Shown: positions 1 to 5,647 of the stretch, piece after piece
How the letters are laid out: every line of letters begins with the position of its first letter
Numbering within the stretch: position 1 is the stretch's first letter
NCBI GenBank assembly: GCA_001800075.1
Contig: MGUR01000076.1
Location: 58,383-70,638, forward strand
Direction: 5' to 3'
Length of the DNA stretch: 12,256 nucleotides
Source: Elusimicrobia bacterium RIFCSPLOWO2_01_FULL_59_12
GTDB lineage: Bacteria; Elusimicrobiota; Elusimicrobia; 2-01-FULL-59-12
Program-made: the position numbers and the translations under genes
Notes under the pieces: generated by a model
Told to the model about the DNA's origin: nothing
Database searches by the model: none
What the model saw: only the letters and a program-made list of their open reading frames with translations

Positions 1-1380
1 CTGGGGACCGATGCGGAGTACCTCCGGATCATCTCCCGCGTGCTCATTCTGCCGGAGGCGGACGTCCGCCGGACGCTGGATCAGGTGCTGGCCGAGTTTT
101 CCTCCCGTCACCGGAATCTGGAGGAGCGCTTTCTGGCGCGGTTTCGCCAGCTCGAGCATCTCCTGCATGCCGGCGCGGAGCCCTCCGAAGCGCGCAAACG
201 GCTGATCGGTTCCTATTTCCTGTTTGAATATTCCGTCGAATCCGCCGGGCTCTTCAACCCGTCCATCCTTCCCCATCCGGATCAAACGGGCCTGCCGAAA
301 GGGAGCCTGCGGTTTCTGATGAGCTTGAGGTCCACGGGGGAAGGGCATATCTCCTCGATCTCGTTTCGCAGCGGGATCATCGATGGAAGCCGCCATGTGT
401 CCGTGGATCCGCCGGCGCGGTTTTTGACGGAGCCCGAGCTGGTCGAAAACCCCAACTACTTCAAAGCGCTCTTCGGGCGGAAAGTCGCGGAGATGGGCCT
501 GGCGGGCGAGTGGACGGATCGCGTGATAAGCCGCTTGCCGGACCCCTTCACCCTGGTGAACTTACGGGACAGTCTGCGGGAGGCCCTGGAGGCAACGACC
601 CCGCACCGGCGGTTCGAGGACCATCCCATCGCGGGCGGCCTGTGGCTTCTGGCCAAGTGCAACTACGAAATTTATTTTCCCCCGGAGCAGGACCTTTCCG
701 AATGCGTCATCATGCCGGTCACCCCGCTGCAGAGCAACGGCATCGAAGACGTGCGCCTGGTCGCGCACCAGGATGAAAAGGGACTCACGACCTACTGCGC
801 CACCTACACCGCTTACGACGGCCGCAACGTGCTGCCGCAGATGTTCGTCACCGAGACCTTCCGGCATTTTAAATTCACCACGTTAAACGGTCCCGGCGCG
901 CAAAACAAAGGCATGGCCTTATTCCCCCGCATGATCGACGGCCGCTACGCGATGCTCTCCCGCCAGGACGGCGACTGCCTGTTCCTGACCACCTCCGACA
1001 ACCTGCATTTCTGGCCCGAAACCCGCCGCCTCCTGGAGCCCCGCTCCCCCTGGGAGTTTACCAAGATGGGCAACGGCGGCTCCCCCATCGAAACGAAGGA
1101 CGGCTGGCTTGTCCTCAGCCACGGCGTCGGTCCCATGCGCACCTACAGCCTCGGCGCTTTCCTCCTTGATCTCAAGGACCCCTCCAAAGTGATCGCCCGC
1201 CTGCGCGAACCCCTGATGCGTCCCGAACCCTCGGAGCGCGAAGGGTACGTCCCCAACGTCGTCTACACCTGCGGGGGTCTCCTTCACGGCAAAGACCTGG
1301 TGCTCCCCTACGGCATGTCCGACCGCGTTACGGGATTTGCTTTGGTTCCGCTGGATGAACTGTTAGCGGCGATGTCCTGA
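1..1380 (+). CDS. GH130-family glycosidase / mannoside phosphorylase, 5' partial
   Basis: The reading frame is open from the first base to a TGA at 1378-1380, and the first 13 codons before the GTG at 40 already read like the family, so the true start probably lies upstream and 30-40 residues are missing. The start contains a helical N-terminal segment (ISRVLILPEADV, then FSSRHRNLEERF) typical of the roughly 490-residue GH130 group. It is followed by GEGHISSISFRSG (about 340-380), NGIEDVRLV (736-762), NKGMALFPRMIDGRYAMLSRQDGD and GNGGSPIETKDGWLVLSHGVGPMR (about 1070-1140), all blocks of the five-bladed beta-propeller fold. GH130 enzymes phosphorolyse or hydrolyse beta-mannosides. Which of the two applies depends on phosphate-binding residues that I cannot assign without an alignment. 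There is no signal peptide in the visible part, so a cytoplasmic enzyme is likely, but the true N-terminus is not visible. The gene converges on the small gene ending at 1404. Family assignment is confident; substrate is unknown. Confidence 0.88.
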   Translation: MGTDAEYLRIISRVLILPEADVRRTLDQVLAEFSSRHRNLEERFLARFRQLEHLLHAGAEPSEARKRLIGSYFLFEYSVESAGLFNPSILPHPDQTGLPKGSLRFLMSLRSTGEGHISSISFRSGIIDGSRHVSVDPPARFLTEPELVENPNYFKALFGRKVAEMGLAGEWTDRVISRLPDPFTLVNLRDSLREALEATTPHRRFEDHPIAGGLWLLAKCNYEIYFPPEQDLSECVIMPVTPLQSNGIEDVRLVAHQDEKGLTTYCATYTAYDGRNVLPQMFVTETFRHFKFTTLNGPGAQNKGMALFPRMIDGRYAMLSRQDGDCLFLTTSDNLHFWPETRRLLEPRSPWEFTKMGNGGSPIETKDGWLVLSHGVGPMRTYSLGAFLLDLKDPSKVIARLREPLMRPEPSEREGYVPNVVYTCGGLLHGKDLVLPYGMSDRVTGFALVPLDELLAAMS

Positions 1381-1403
1381 TGAGGGGGGCTTCGAAAGAG
1401 GGG

Positions 1404-1559
1404 TCAGGGATGGGCCGCTTTGTTGGGGCCGCCGTGCCGCGCCATGCGCTTGATCCCCAGATCGCGGGTCCCGGGGTTTTTCAGGCGGGCGGCCCGCCGG
1501 GCGTCGCTGATTTTCTGCCGCCGCTGCTTGATCAACCACTTCGGACTTTTGCTTCCCAT
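1404..1559 (-). CDS. Small highly basic 51-residue protein, unknown function
   Basis: ATG at 1559-1557, TGA at 1406-1404. A good Shine-Dalgarno GGAGG (1573-1569 on the minus strand) lies 9 nt before the ATG, which is the main support for this gene. The product begins MGSKSPKWLIKQRRQKISDA, continues with an Arg/Lys-rich stretch (RRAARLKNPGTRDLGIKRMA) and ends RHGGPNKAAHP. About one third of its residues are Lys, Arg or His and there are very few acidic residues, so nucleic-acid or ribosome binding is possible, but that is inference only. It has no cysteine and no membrane segment. I do not recognise a family. The gene is divergent from the cyclotransferase-like gene and convergent with the GH130 gene (23 nt between stops). 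Confidence 0.6.
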   Translation of the reverse strand: MGSKSPKWLIKQRRQKISDARRAARLKNPGTRDLGIKRMARHGGPNKAAHP

Positions 1560-1561
1560 TG

Positions 1562-1590
1562 TTGATTTCCTCCGTGACTTAGTTTATAGT
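1562..1590 (+). promoter_or_regulatory. Sigma-70-type promoter of the cyclotransferase-like gene
   Basis: TTGATT (1562-1567), a 17-nt spacer, then TATAGT (1585-1590). Both boxes are close to consensus and the spacing is ideal. Transcription would start near 1597, leaving about 15 nt of leader before ATG 1612 with no Shine-Dalgarno. The promoter overlaps the 5' leader and ribosome binding site of the divergent basic-protein gene. Confidence 0.6.
1569..1573 (-). promoter_or_regulatory. Ribosome binding site of the 51-residue basic protein
   Basis: On the minus strand GGAGGAAATCAACA precedes ATG 1559. This is a full GGAGG core at suitable spacing, and it is the best evidence that this short frame is translated. 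The site falls inside the -35/-10 spacer of the divergent plus-strand promoter. Confidence 0.6.
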
Positions 1591-1611
1591 GCATTGAATC
1601 ATATTCCCCCC

Positions 1612-2079
1612 ATGGCCCAATACTATTTCGCTTACGGCGCAGACCTGGATTCCGAAGACCTCGGTCTGCGCTGTGAAATCCGGCGGCGGCAGAGAGTCCG
1701 TTTCGCCAAGTCCAGTCCCGCCGTCCTGAAAGGCTTCCGGCTGGTCTGCAATATTCCGTCGCATTACCGGCAGGGCGGGATCTTTAATATTCTGCCGGAT
1801 CCCGCGGACGCCGTGCACGGCGTCGTCTATGAACTGCATCCGGGGGACGCCATCTCCGCCGCCATGGTGAAAGAAGGCGAGAGCTCCAATTATCTTCTCG
1901 GGATCAACACCGTGCTCACCGCTAAAGGAAAAACCCTCCAGGCGCTGGTGCTGCGCGCGGAGGCCAAGAGCAAGTCGCTGACGCCTTCACCCGCTTACCT
2001 TGAAGTCGTCATCCGGGCCGCGCGGCGCCATGGCCTGCCGCCGGAGTGGATCACCCGCCTGCGGGACATGGCCGGTTAG
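1612..2079 (+). CDS. Gamma-glutamylcyclotransferase-like protein (GGCT/AIG2 fold)
   Basis: A 155-residue protein. The family releases 5-oxoproline from gamma-glutamyl compounds, acting in glutathione or gamma-glutamyl-amine turnover in the cytoplasm. Visible family marks are the N-terminal YYFAYGADLD (family form YGSNL, substrate loop, residues 4-13), a middle GFRLVCNIPS, then GGIFNILPDPADAVHGVVYEL (55-75), and KEGESSNY, in which Glu88 aligns with the catalytic Glu of the family. The start is placed at ATG 1612 because the fold begins directly there. The frame is open further upstream to 1420, but that extension is the antisense of the small basic gene and lies before the promoter. YGAD in place of YGSN is a departure from the usual loop, so the exact substrate is open. 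The gene converges on the receiver protein with only 29 nt between stops. Confidence 0.8.
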   Translation: MAQYYFAYGADLDSEDLGLRCEIRRRQRVRFAKSSPAVLKGFRLVCNIPSHYRQGGIFNILPDPADAVHGVVYELHPGDAISAAMVKEGESSNYLLGINTVLTAKGKTLQALVLRAEAKSKSLTPSPAYLEVVIRAARRHGLPPEWITRLRDMAG

Positions 2080-2108
2080 ACAAACTCCTGATCAATGGTT
2101 TTCGGTTC

Positions 2109-2483
2109 TTAGGCGGCCGGGGCGGCGAGCAGGCGCTGGACGTTTTTCAGCAGCTCGGGCGGGTCAAAAGGTTTTTCCATATACAGCCGGACGTTCGGGA
2201 CCAGGTCCAAAATATTGCGCGCGGCGGGCCCTTTGGCGGTCAGGATGAGCACCGGCGTCCGGCGGAGGGCCGGATCCTGGAACAGAATGCCGCTCACGGT
2301 GATGCCGTCGATCTCCGGCATCATGAGGTCTAGGATAATCAGATCGGGCCTGTCCTGCTGGGCCGCCGACAGCCCCTCCTTGCCGTTGTAAGCGACGCTG
2401 ACGCTGTGTCCCTCCCGCGTGAGCAGATGCTGCAGGACCAGCACAATACTGTTGTCGTCATCCACCACCAGGATCTTCGCCAT
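2109..2483 (-). CDS. Stand-alone response regulator receiver domain protein
   Basis: A 124-residue CheY-like receiver with no output domain. It has the acidic pocket D8-D9-D10 (ILVVDDD), phosphoacceptor D52 in LIILDLMMPE, switch T82 in LILTAKG, aromatic Y101, and K104 in YMEKPF. All residues needed for phosphorylation are present, and the length is that of a complete receiver. It probably works by binding a partner protein or as a phosphorelay intermediate. No kinase gene is adjacent, and the nearest kinase in the window is at 10856. The start ATG has no Shine-Dalgarno, but a promoter ends 6 nt before it, so the mRNA may be leaderless. Confidence 0.92.
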   Translation of the reverse strand: MAKILVVDDDNSIVLVLQHLLTREGHSVSVAYNGKEGLSAAQQDRPDLIILDLMMPEIDGITVSGILFQDPALRRTPVLILTAKGPAARNILDLVPNVRLYMEKPFDPPELLKNVQRLLAAPAA

Positions 2484-2489
2484 AGCAAG

Positions 2490-2518
2490 AAAGTAAGTTA
2501 AAAAGGCCGAAACTTCAA
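2490..2518 (-). promoter_or_regulatory. Promoter of the solo receiver gene, predicted leaderless start
   Basis: On the minus strand TTGAAG (2518-2513), a 17-nt spacer, then TACTTT (2495-2490), followed by 6 nt and ATG 2483. Transcription would begin at or beside the start codon. The -10 box is weak in its second half, but spacing and position match the other candidates in this window. Confidence 0.5.
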
Positions 2519-2626
2519 GGGCGAAATTCGGGAGCCATCATGCAGATCAAAATAAAAATGAATATGGGGCCTTCTTCCCGGGTCTAAGAAGCAGGGATTT
2601 AATGATAGGATCGCCGTATCAACCTG

Positions 2627-2634
2627 AAAGGAGA
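2627..2634 (+). promoter_or_regulatory. Ribosome binding site of the 54-residue protein
   Basis: AAAGGAGA lies 5 nt before ATG 2640. It is a near-consensus Shine-Dalgarno at good spacing and fixes the start of this short gene. Confidence 0.65.
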
Positions 2635-2639
2635 TCATT

Positions 2640-2804
2640 ATGTCTGAAGTGTCAGAGTCCGAGTATAAGGGAAACCCGATGATCGTTTTGAAGGCGACGG
2701 CGGAAGATAAATTTCCGTTTCAGTTCGGGATCAAGAAAGCGAAGCTGGTCCTGGCGCACGTCGAGGATATCAAGAGGTTCGTCGCCAAGCACGGCGGCGA
2801 GTAG
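2640..2804 (+). CDS. Small 54-residue protein of unknown function
   Basis: ATG at 2640, TAG at 2802-2804, with a near-ideal ribosome binding site just upstream. The product starts MSEVSESEYKGNPMIVLKAT, then has EDKFPFQFGIKKAKLVLAHV and ends with an amphipathic helix EDIKRFVAKHGGE. It is soluble, of mixed charge, and without cysteine or a membrane segment. The pattern of a flexible acidic N-terminus, then beta-strand (MIVLKA), a Phe-rich turn (FPFQFG), a strand (AKLVLA) and a helix looks like a real small fold rather than a chance frame. I have an impression of similar small proteins in environmental genomes but cannot name a family. It is convergent with the unknown gene ending at 2847 (42 nt between stops). 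Confidence 0.68.
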   Translation: MSEVSESEYKGNPMIVLKATAEDKFPFQFGIKKAKLVLAHVEDIKRFVAKHGGE

Positions 2805-2846
2805 CGCGTTGGCGCCGCGCGGCCTCCGGGGTTGCGGGGCGAGGGT

Positions 2847-3341
2847 TTAAAAACGGCGCAGGCGCTCGAGCGCGGCGGCGCGTTTTTTGTGAAAGGCGAG
2901 TTTCCGCTCAGAGGTGTGATGGCGCAGGTGGTCGGTGAGCTTGATGAGGTCCGCTTCCCACAGGCCCGGGAGGTAGACGTCGATATTCTTGAACCGGAAG
3001 TTGGACCCCAGCTGCTGGTCTTCAAAGTCGCCTTCGATGTCCAGGACCACTTTCTTGGCCTCATAGAACCGGATGTGCCGGACGCCGCGGGCATGGTTGG
3101 AGTCGGCATAGGTGATATCGGCGTGCCCGGCGGCGTAGGCCTTCTTGCCGACCGCAAATTGAACCGCCTTCTCCGGCCCGATCGCGACCTGCGACACCCC
3201 GCTGATGGACTTGAGCGGCCGGTCGTCGACTTTCCGTCCGGCGTGCAGGCGAAGTTCCACCTCCAGTTCGGCCAGTCGTAAAGGGAGATCGCGGAGCAGG
3301 GCGGGGTGGTCGCGGGGTTTGAGCGGCTTCTCCTTTTTCAC
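2847..3341 (-). CDS. Conserved-looking 164-residue protein of unknown function
   Basis: I do not recognise this protein. The start is placed at GTG 3341 because a perfect TATAAT box ends 6 nt before it. A longer frame from 3407 would have to run through that box and across the divergent gene's promoter. The N-terminus is basic (MKKEKPLKPRDHPALLRDLP), followed by a helical LRLAELEVELRLH. The central part (about residues 45-125) is strand-rich, with acidic and aromatic motifs such as HADITYADSNHARGVRHIRF, KKVVLDIEGDFEDQQLGSNF and RFKNIDVYLPG. The C-terminus is a basic helix (HHTSERKLAFHKKRAAALER). There is no signal peptide or membrane segment. Strong codon-position structure and absence of low complexity argue for a real gene, and it shares a divergent intergenic region with the cysteine-rich protein. 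Confidence 0.68.
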   Translation of the reverse strand: MKKEKPLKPRDHPALLRDLPLRLAELEVELRLHAGRKVDDRPLKSISGVSQVAIGPEKAVQFAVGKKAYAAGHADITYADSNHARGVRHIRFYEAKKVVLDIEGDFEDQQLGSNFRFKNIDVYLPGLWEADLIKLTDHLRHHTSERKLAFHKKRAAALERLRRF

Positions 3342-3347
3342 GGCGAC

Positions 3348-3353
3348 ATTATA
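3348..3353 (-). promoter_or_regulatory. -10 box of the 164-residue gene, predicted leaderless
   Basis: A perfect TATAAT on the minus strand (3353-3348) ends 6 nt before GTG 3341. No good -35 box is seen 16-18 nt upstream, so the call rests on the -10 and its position. Confidence 0.5.
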
Positions 3354-3389
3354 CCGCATTATCGCCGTCGGTGCCGGGGCGGGACATGG

Positions 3390-3395
3390 TACAAT
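3390..3395 (+). promoter_or_regulatory. -10 box of the cysteine-rich gene, predicted leaderless
   Basis: TACAAT ends 5 nt before ATG 3401. No Shine-Dalgarno precedes the ATG and no clear -35 box is visible. It diverges from the TATAAT at 3353-3348, 36 nt away. Confidence 0.45.
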
Positions 3396-3400
3396 GTCGC

Positions 3401-3577
3401 ATGACAACCTGCCCGAACTGTAAATTGAAAAAGACCCGCTGGGCCACGGTCCGTGGGTTTCGGATCGGAAAGAAAGCCTACTGCTGCATGGGATGCGGCT
3501 TCATGGGCTGTATCTGCATACCGCGGGTCAAACTGCGCAGAATCCCGCCACGACCTCCAACCAAGCTAGTCGCGTAA
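3401..3577 (+). CDS. Small cysteine-rich (zinc-ribbon or metallothionein-like) protein
   Basis: A 58-residue protein starting MTTCPNCKLKK. The first pair C4-x2-C7 is followed by GFRIGKKAYCCMGCGFMGCIC with C28, C29, C32, C37 and C39. That makes seven cysteines in under 40 residues, clearly a metal site. The arrangement of CxxC, a basic strand, then K-x-YCC-x-GC resembles small bacterial metallothionein-like or zinc-ribbon modules. The tail is basic and proline-rich (VKLRRIPPRPPTKLVA). ATG 3401 is chosen over an upstream in-frame ATG at 3371 because the -10 box lies between them and the Cys motif begins immediately. The stop is 11 nt before the ABC-F start, so the two are probably one transcript. 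The metal is unknown, and both zinc binding and metal storage are possible. Confidence 0.68.
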   Translation: MTTCPNCKLKKTRWATVRGFRIGKKAYCCMGCGFMGCICIPRVKLRRIPPRPPTKLVA

Positions 3578-3588
3578 TCGACGCGGGA

Positions 3589-5418
3589 GTGATCACCTTA
3601 CGCGGCGTCTCCAAATCGTTTCACGAGCAGGTTTTGTACGAGGAGGCGGATCTCCAGATCAACGCCGGCGACCGGCTGGCGCTGGTCGGCCCGAACGGCG
3701 CGGGCAAATCCACCCTCTTCAAGCTGATTCTGGGCCAGGAGGCCGCCGACAGCGGCGACATCCTCCTGCGCAGCGATCTCACGCGCGGCTACCTTCCCCA
3801 GGAGACCGCCTCGGTCACCGATAAACGCGTGCTGGCGGAGACGCTCAGCGCCGTGCACGCGGCGAGCGGGCCGGTGGAGGCCAAGGCGAAGAAGATCCTG
3901 GTTGGCCTGGGCTTCAAACAAACGGATTTCGAGCGTCCGGTGGCCGAGCTCTCCGGCGGATGGCGGATGCGCGTGGCGATCGCGCGGCTTCTCCTGGAAG
4001 AACCGGACCTCCTGATGCTCGATGAGCCGACCAATCACCTGGATCTGGAATCTCTCCTCTGGTTTCAGGACACCCTGGCGAATTACCGCGGCGCGCTCTT
4101 CCTGATTTCTCACGACCGGGAATTCATCAATTCGCTGGTGAGCCGCATCGTGGAGGTGCGCAATGGCCGACTGAAGGTCTACCACGGCTCGTTCGAAGAT
4201 TACCTCGCGGAACGCCAGCGCGAAGACGACCATCTCCTTTCCGCCTACGCCCGCCAGCAGAAAGAGATCGCCGAACTGGAAGCTTTTATCGCCCGTTTCC
4301 GCGCCAAGGCCTCCACGGCCTCCCGCGCTCAGGCCAAAATCAAATATCTGGAGAAAATGGAGCGCATCGTTCTTCCGGAAGACGCCCGGACCGTGGCGTT
4401 TTCCTTCCCCCAGCCGTCCCGCGCCGGACAAAACGTGATGCAGTTCAAAGGCCTGCGGCAGTCCTACGACGGGAAAAACTGGGTCTATAACGGGCTGGAC
4501 CTGACCCTGGAACGCGGTCAGCGGGTCGCGCTGGTCGGCCCGAACGGCTCCGGAAAATCCACGCTGATCAAGCTGATGGCGGGCACGATTCCGTTTCAGG
4601 AGGGCGAACGCCGGCTGGGGCATAACGTGGAATGCGGATACTTCTCGCAGCACCGCGCGGAGATGTTTGAGCCCGGGCGCACGGTCTATGAGGAAGCGTC
4701 CGGCACCCGGCGGGGCCATTCGGAAACCACGATCCGTTCCGTGCTCGGCTCGTTTCTCTTCCGCAAGGACGCGGCCTTTAAAAAAGTGGAGGTCTTAAGC
4801 GGGGGCGAGAAAAGCCGGCTCGGCCTGGTGAAGCTCCTGCTTGATCCGCCGAATGTGATGCTGTTGGACGAGCCCACCACGCACCTGGACATGGCCAGCG
4901 TCGAAGCGCTCCTCCGCGCGTTGAAGAATTTTGAAGGGACCCTGGTCTTTATCAGCCACGACGTCTATTTCATCCGCCAGCTGGCGAACCACATCCTGCA
5001 CGTGAAAAACGGCCGCGTCACCTGGTACCCCGGCGATTACGATTACTTTCTGCATAAAAAAGCCCAGGAGGAGGGTGAAGAGGGCGACTTGTTTCGGGCG
5101 GAAGAAAAGATTGAGGCCGCGCACCATAAACATAACACCTCCCCCCATCCTCACCTTCCCCCACAAGGGGGGAAGGCACACAGTGGTGGTAAGAAATCCA
5201 AGGAGCAGAAACGGCGGGAGGCGCAGGAGCGTCAAGCCGAGTACAACCGCCGGCAGGAACTCCAACGCAAGCAGGATGTGATCAAGCGCTTGAAAGAATC
5301 GGAAGATTTGCTCTTAAGCGAGCTCGCCAAACCCGCCACCCACGCCGACTCCAAGCACGCCGCCGACCTCGCCCGCCGTCTCGGCGAAATCCAGAAGCAA
5401 ATCAAAACCCTGTCCTAG
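3589..5418 (+). CDS. ABC-F family ATPase (Uup/YdiF-like), translation-associated
   Basis: A 609-residue cytoplasmic protein with two ABC domains and no membrane part, the ABC-F layout; members act on the ribosome (E-site factors, stalled-complex rescue, sometimes antibiotic protection). Domain 1 has Walker A GPNGAGKST (residues 34-42), signature LSGGWRMR (121 on) and Walker B LLMLDEPTNHLD with Glu146. Domain 2 has Walker A GPNGSGKST (317-325), signature LSGGEKSR (403 on) and Walker B VMLLDEPTTHLD with Glu428. The inter-domain helical linker is around residues 210-270. The C-terminal part after about 535 is a highly charged coiled coil, as in Uup/YdiF-type members. The GTG at 3589 is chosen because the fold starts there (VITLRGVSKSF); the ATG at 3493 would overlap the Cys-rich gene. 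Residues about 516-533 are encoded by a palindromic repeat. Resistance function cannot be inferred. Confidence 0.93.
   Translation: MITLRGVSKSFHEQVLYEEADLQINAGDRLALVGPNGAGKSTLFKLILGQEAADSGDILLRSDLTRGYLPQETASVTDKRVLAETLSAVHAASGPVEAKAKKILVGLGFKQTDFERPVAELSGGWRMRVAIARLLLEEPDLLMLDEPTNHLDLESLLWFQDTLANYRGALFLISHDREFINSLVSRIVEVRNGRLKVYHGSFEDYLAERQREDDHLLSAYARQQKEIAELEAFIARFRAKASTASRAQAKIKYLEKMERIVLPEDARTVAFSFPQPSRAGQNVMQFKGLRQSYDGKNWVYNGLDLTLERGQRVALVGPNGSGKSTLIKLMAGTIPFQEGERRLGHNVECGYFSQHRAEMFEPGRTVYEEASGTRRGHSETTIRSVLGSFLFRKDAAFKKVEVLSGGEKSRLGLVKLLLDPPNVMLLDEPTTHLDMASVEALLRALKNFEGTLVFISHDVYFIRQLANHILHVKNGRVTWYPGDYDYFLHKKAQEEGEEGDLFRAEEKIEAAHHKHNTSPHPHLPPQGGKAHSGGKKSKEQKRREAQERQAEYNRRQELQRKQDVIKRLKESEDLLLSELAKPATHADSKHAADLARRLGEIQKQIKTLS
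5136..5186. repeat. Palindromic repeat element inserted in the ABC-F coding sequence
   Basis: Perfect 9-bp arms CCTTCCCCC (5154-5162) and GGGGGAAGG (5168-5176) around a 5-nt loop, within a C-rich flank (cacctccccccatcctcacc). Translated it gives SPHPHLPPQGGKAHSG, a Pro/His/Gly run unlike the charged coiled coil on both sides. This composition and the peptide pattern resemble dispersed intergenic palindromes found in many copies in some genomes. Copy number cannot be seen from one window, and no second copy is present here. Confidence 0.6.
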
Positions 5419-5468
5419 ACCCAACGGGCGCCGCTCCAAAAAATAAATGAATTTTCGGCTGAAAAATC

Positions 5469-5495
5469 CGAGGTGGCCGCAATTCGCCCACCTCG
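5469..5495 (-). terminator. Rho-independent terminator of the minor pilin operon
   Basis: Read on the minus strand: CGAGGTGG, an 11-nt loop, CCACCTCG, then GATTTTTC. A perfect 8-bp GC-rich stem followed by a run of five T lies about 30 nt after the last stop codon of the operon (5524). On the plus strand the hairpin has no T tract, so it should not terminate the ABC-F transcript efficiently. Confidence 0.7.
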
Positions 5496-5523
5496 CACGG
5501 CACAATCGAATCCACCGGGCCCG

Positions 5524-5634
5524 TTAAATTCCGGTAATCGCGCGAACGACCGCCAGAACCAGGCCTGCGATCGCGCCTGAACCCAGGCTGATGAGGCACC
5601 ACGTCAGGTATTTCTTGCAGCTGCTCTGTTCCAT
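5524..5634 (-). CDS. 36-residue membrane peptide at the end of the pilin operon
   Basis: ATG 5634-5632, TAA at 5526-5524. The start follows the PilX-like stop by 13 nt, with a very strong Shine-Dalgarno (AAGGAGGAGG) in between. The product begins MEQSSCKKYLTWCLISLGSG and continues AIAGLVLAVVRAITGI. It has a short polar head with two cysteines (C6, C13), then one hydrophobic helix (about 9-31) with small-residue spacing (GSGAIAG) of the kind that packs helices together. It probably sits in the inner membrane. It is too short to be a pilin and has no cleavage motif. Its role is unknown; position and ribosome binding site suggest a partner of the pilin machinery. The terminator follows directly. 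Confidence 0.65.
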   Translation of the reverse strand: MEQSSCKKYLTWCLISLGSGAIAGLVLAVVRAITGI

Positions 5635-5647
5635 GGGAGCCTCCTCC
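5635..5647 (-). promoter_or_regulatory. Strong ribosome binding site before the 36-residue peptide
   Basis: On the minus strand the PilX-like stop TAA runs directly into GGAGGAGGCTCCC and the ATG at 5634. The extended AAGGAGGAGG core is the best Shine-Dalgarno in the window, implying high translation of the terminal short gene. Confidence 0.65.

Noticed and set aside
1420..1611. 64-codon N-terminal extension of the cyclotransferase-like protein
   Set aside because: The fold begins at ATG 1612, a good promoter lies between the two starts, and the region encodes a minus-strand gene with its own ribosome binding site.
2571..2592. Hairpin CTTCTT-9 nt-AAGAAG before the 54-residue gene
   Set aside because: Only six A/T-rich pairs with no T tract on either strand, and no upstream plus-strand gene for it to terminate.
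2832..3281. Plus-strand open frame of 149 codons opposite the unknown minus-strand gene
   Set aside because: I considered it as the real gene because its translation looks moderately protein-like. The minus frame has a TATAAT box at its start and better charge and secondary-structure pattern, so it was preferred. Some doubt remains.
3493..3588. Upstream ATG for the ABC-F gene at 3493
   Set aside because: It would overlap most of the Cys-rich gene in another frame, and the extra 32 residues show no ABC-F similarity.
3598..4719. Long minus-strand open frame of 373 codons opposite the ABC-F gene
   Set aside because: It is an antisense shadow of a strongly supported ABC-F gene. Its translation is rich in Arg, Gly and His with no motif, which is typical of the complement of G+C-rich coding sequence.
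5434..5468. A/T-rich inverted repeat after the ABC-F stop as a plus-strand terminator
   Set aside because: The stem is short and A/T-only (ATTTTC/GAAAAT) and is not followed by a T run, so it is too weak to call.
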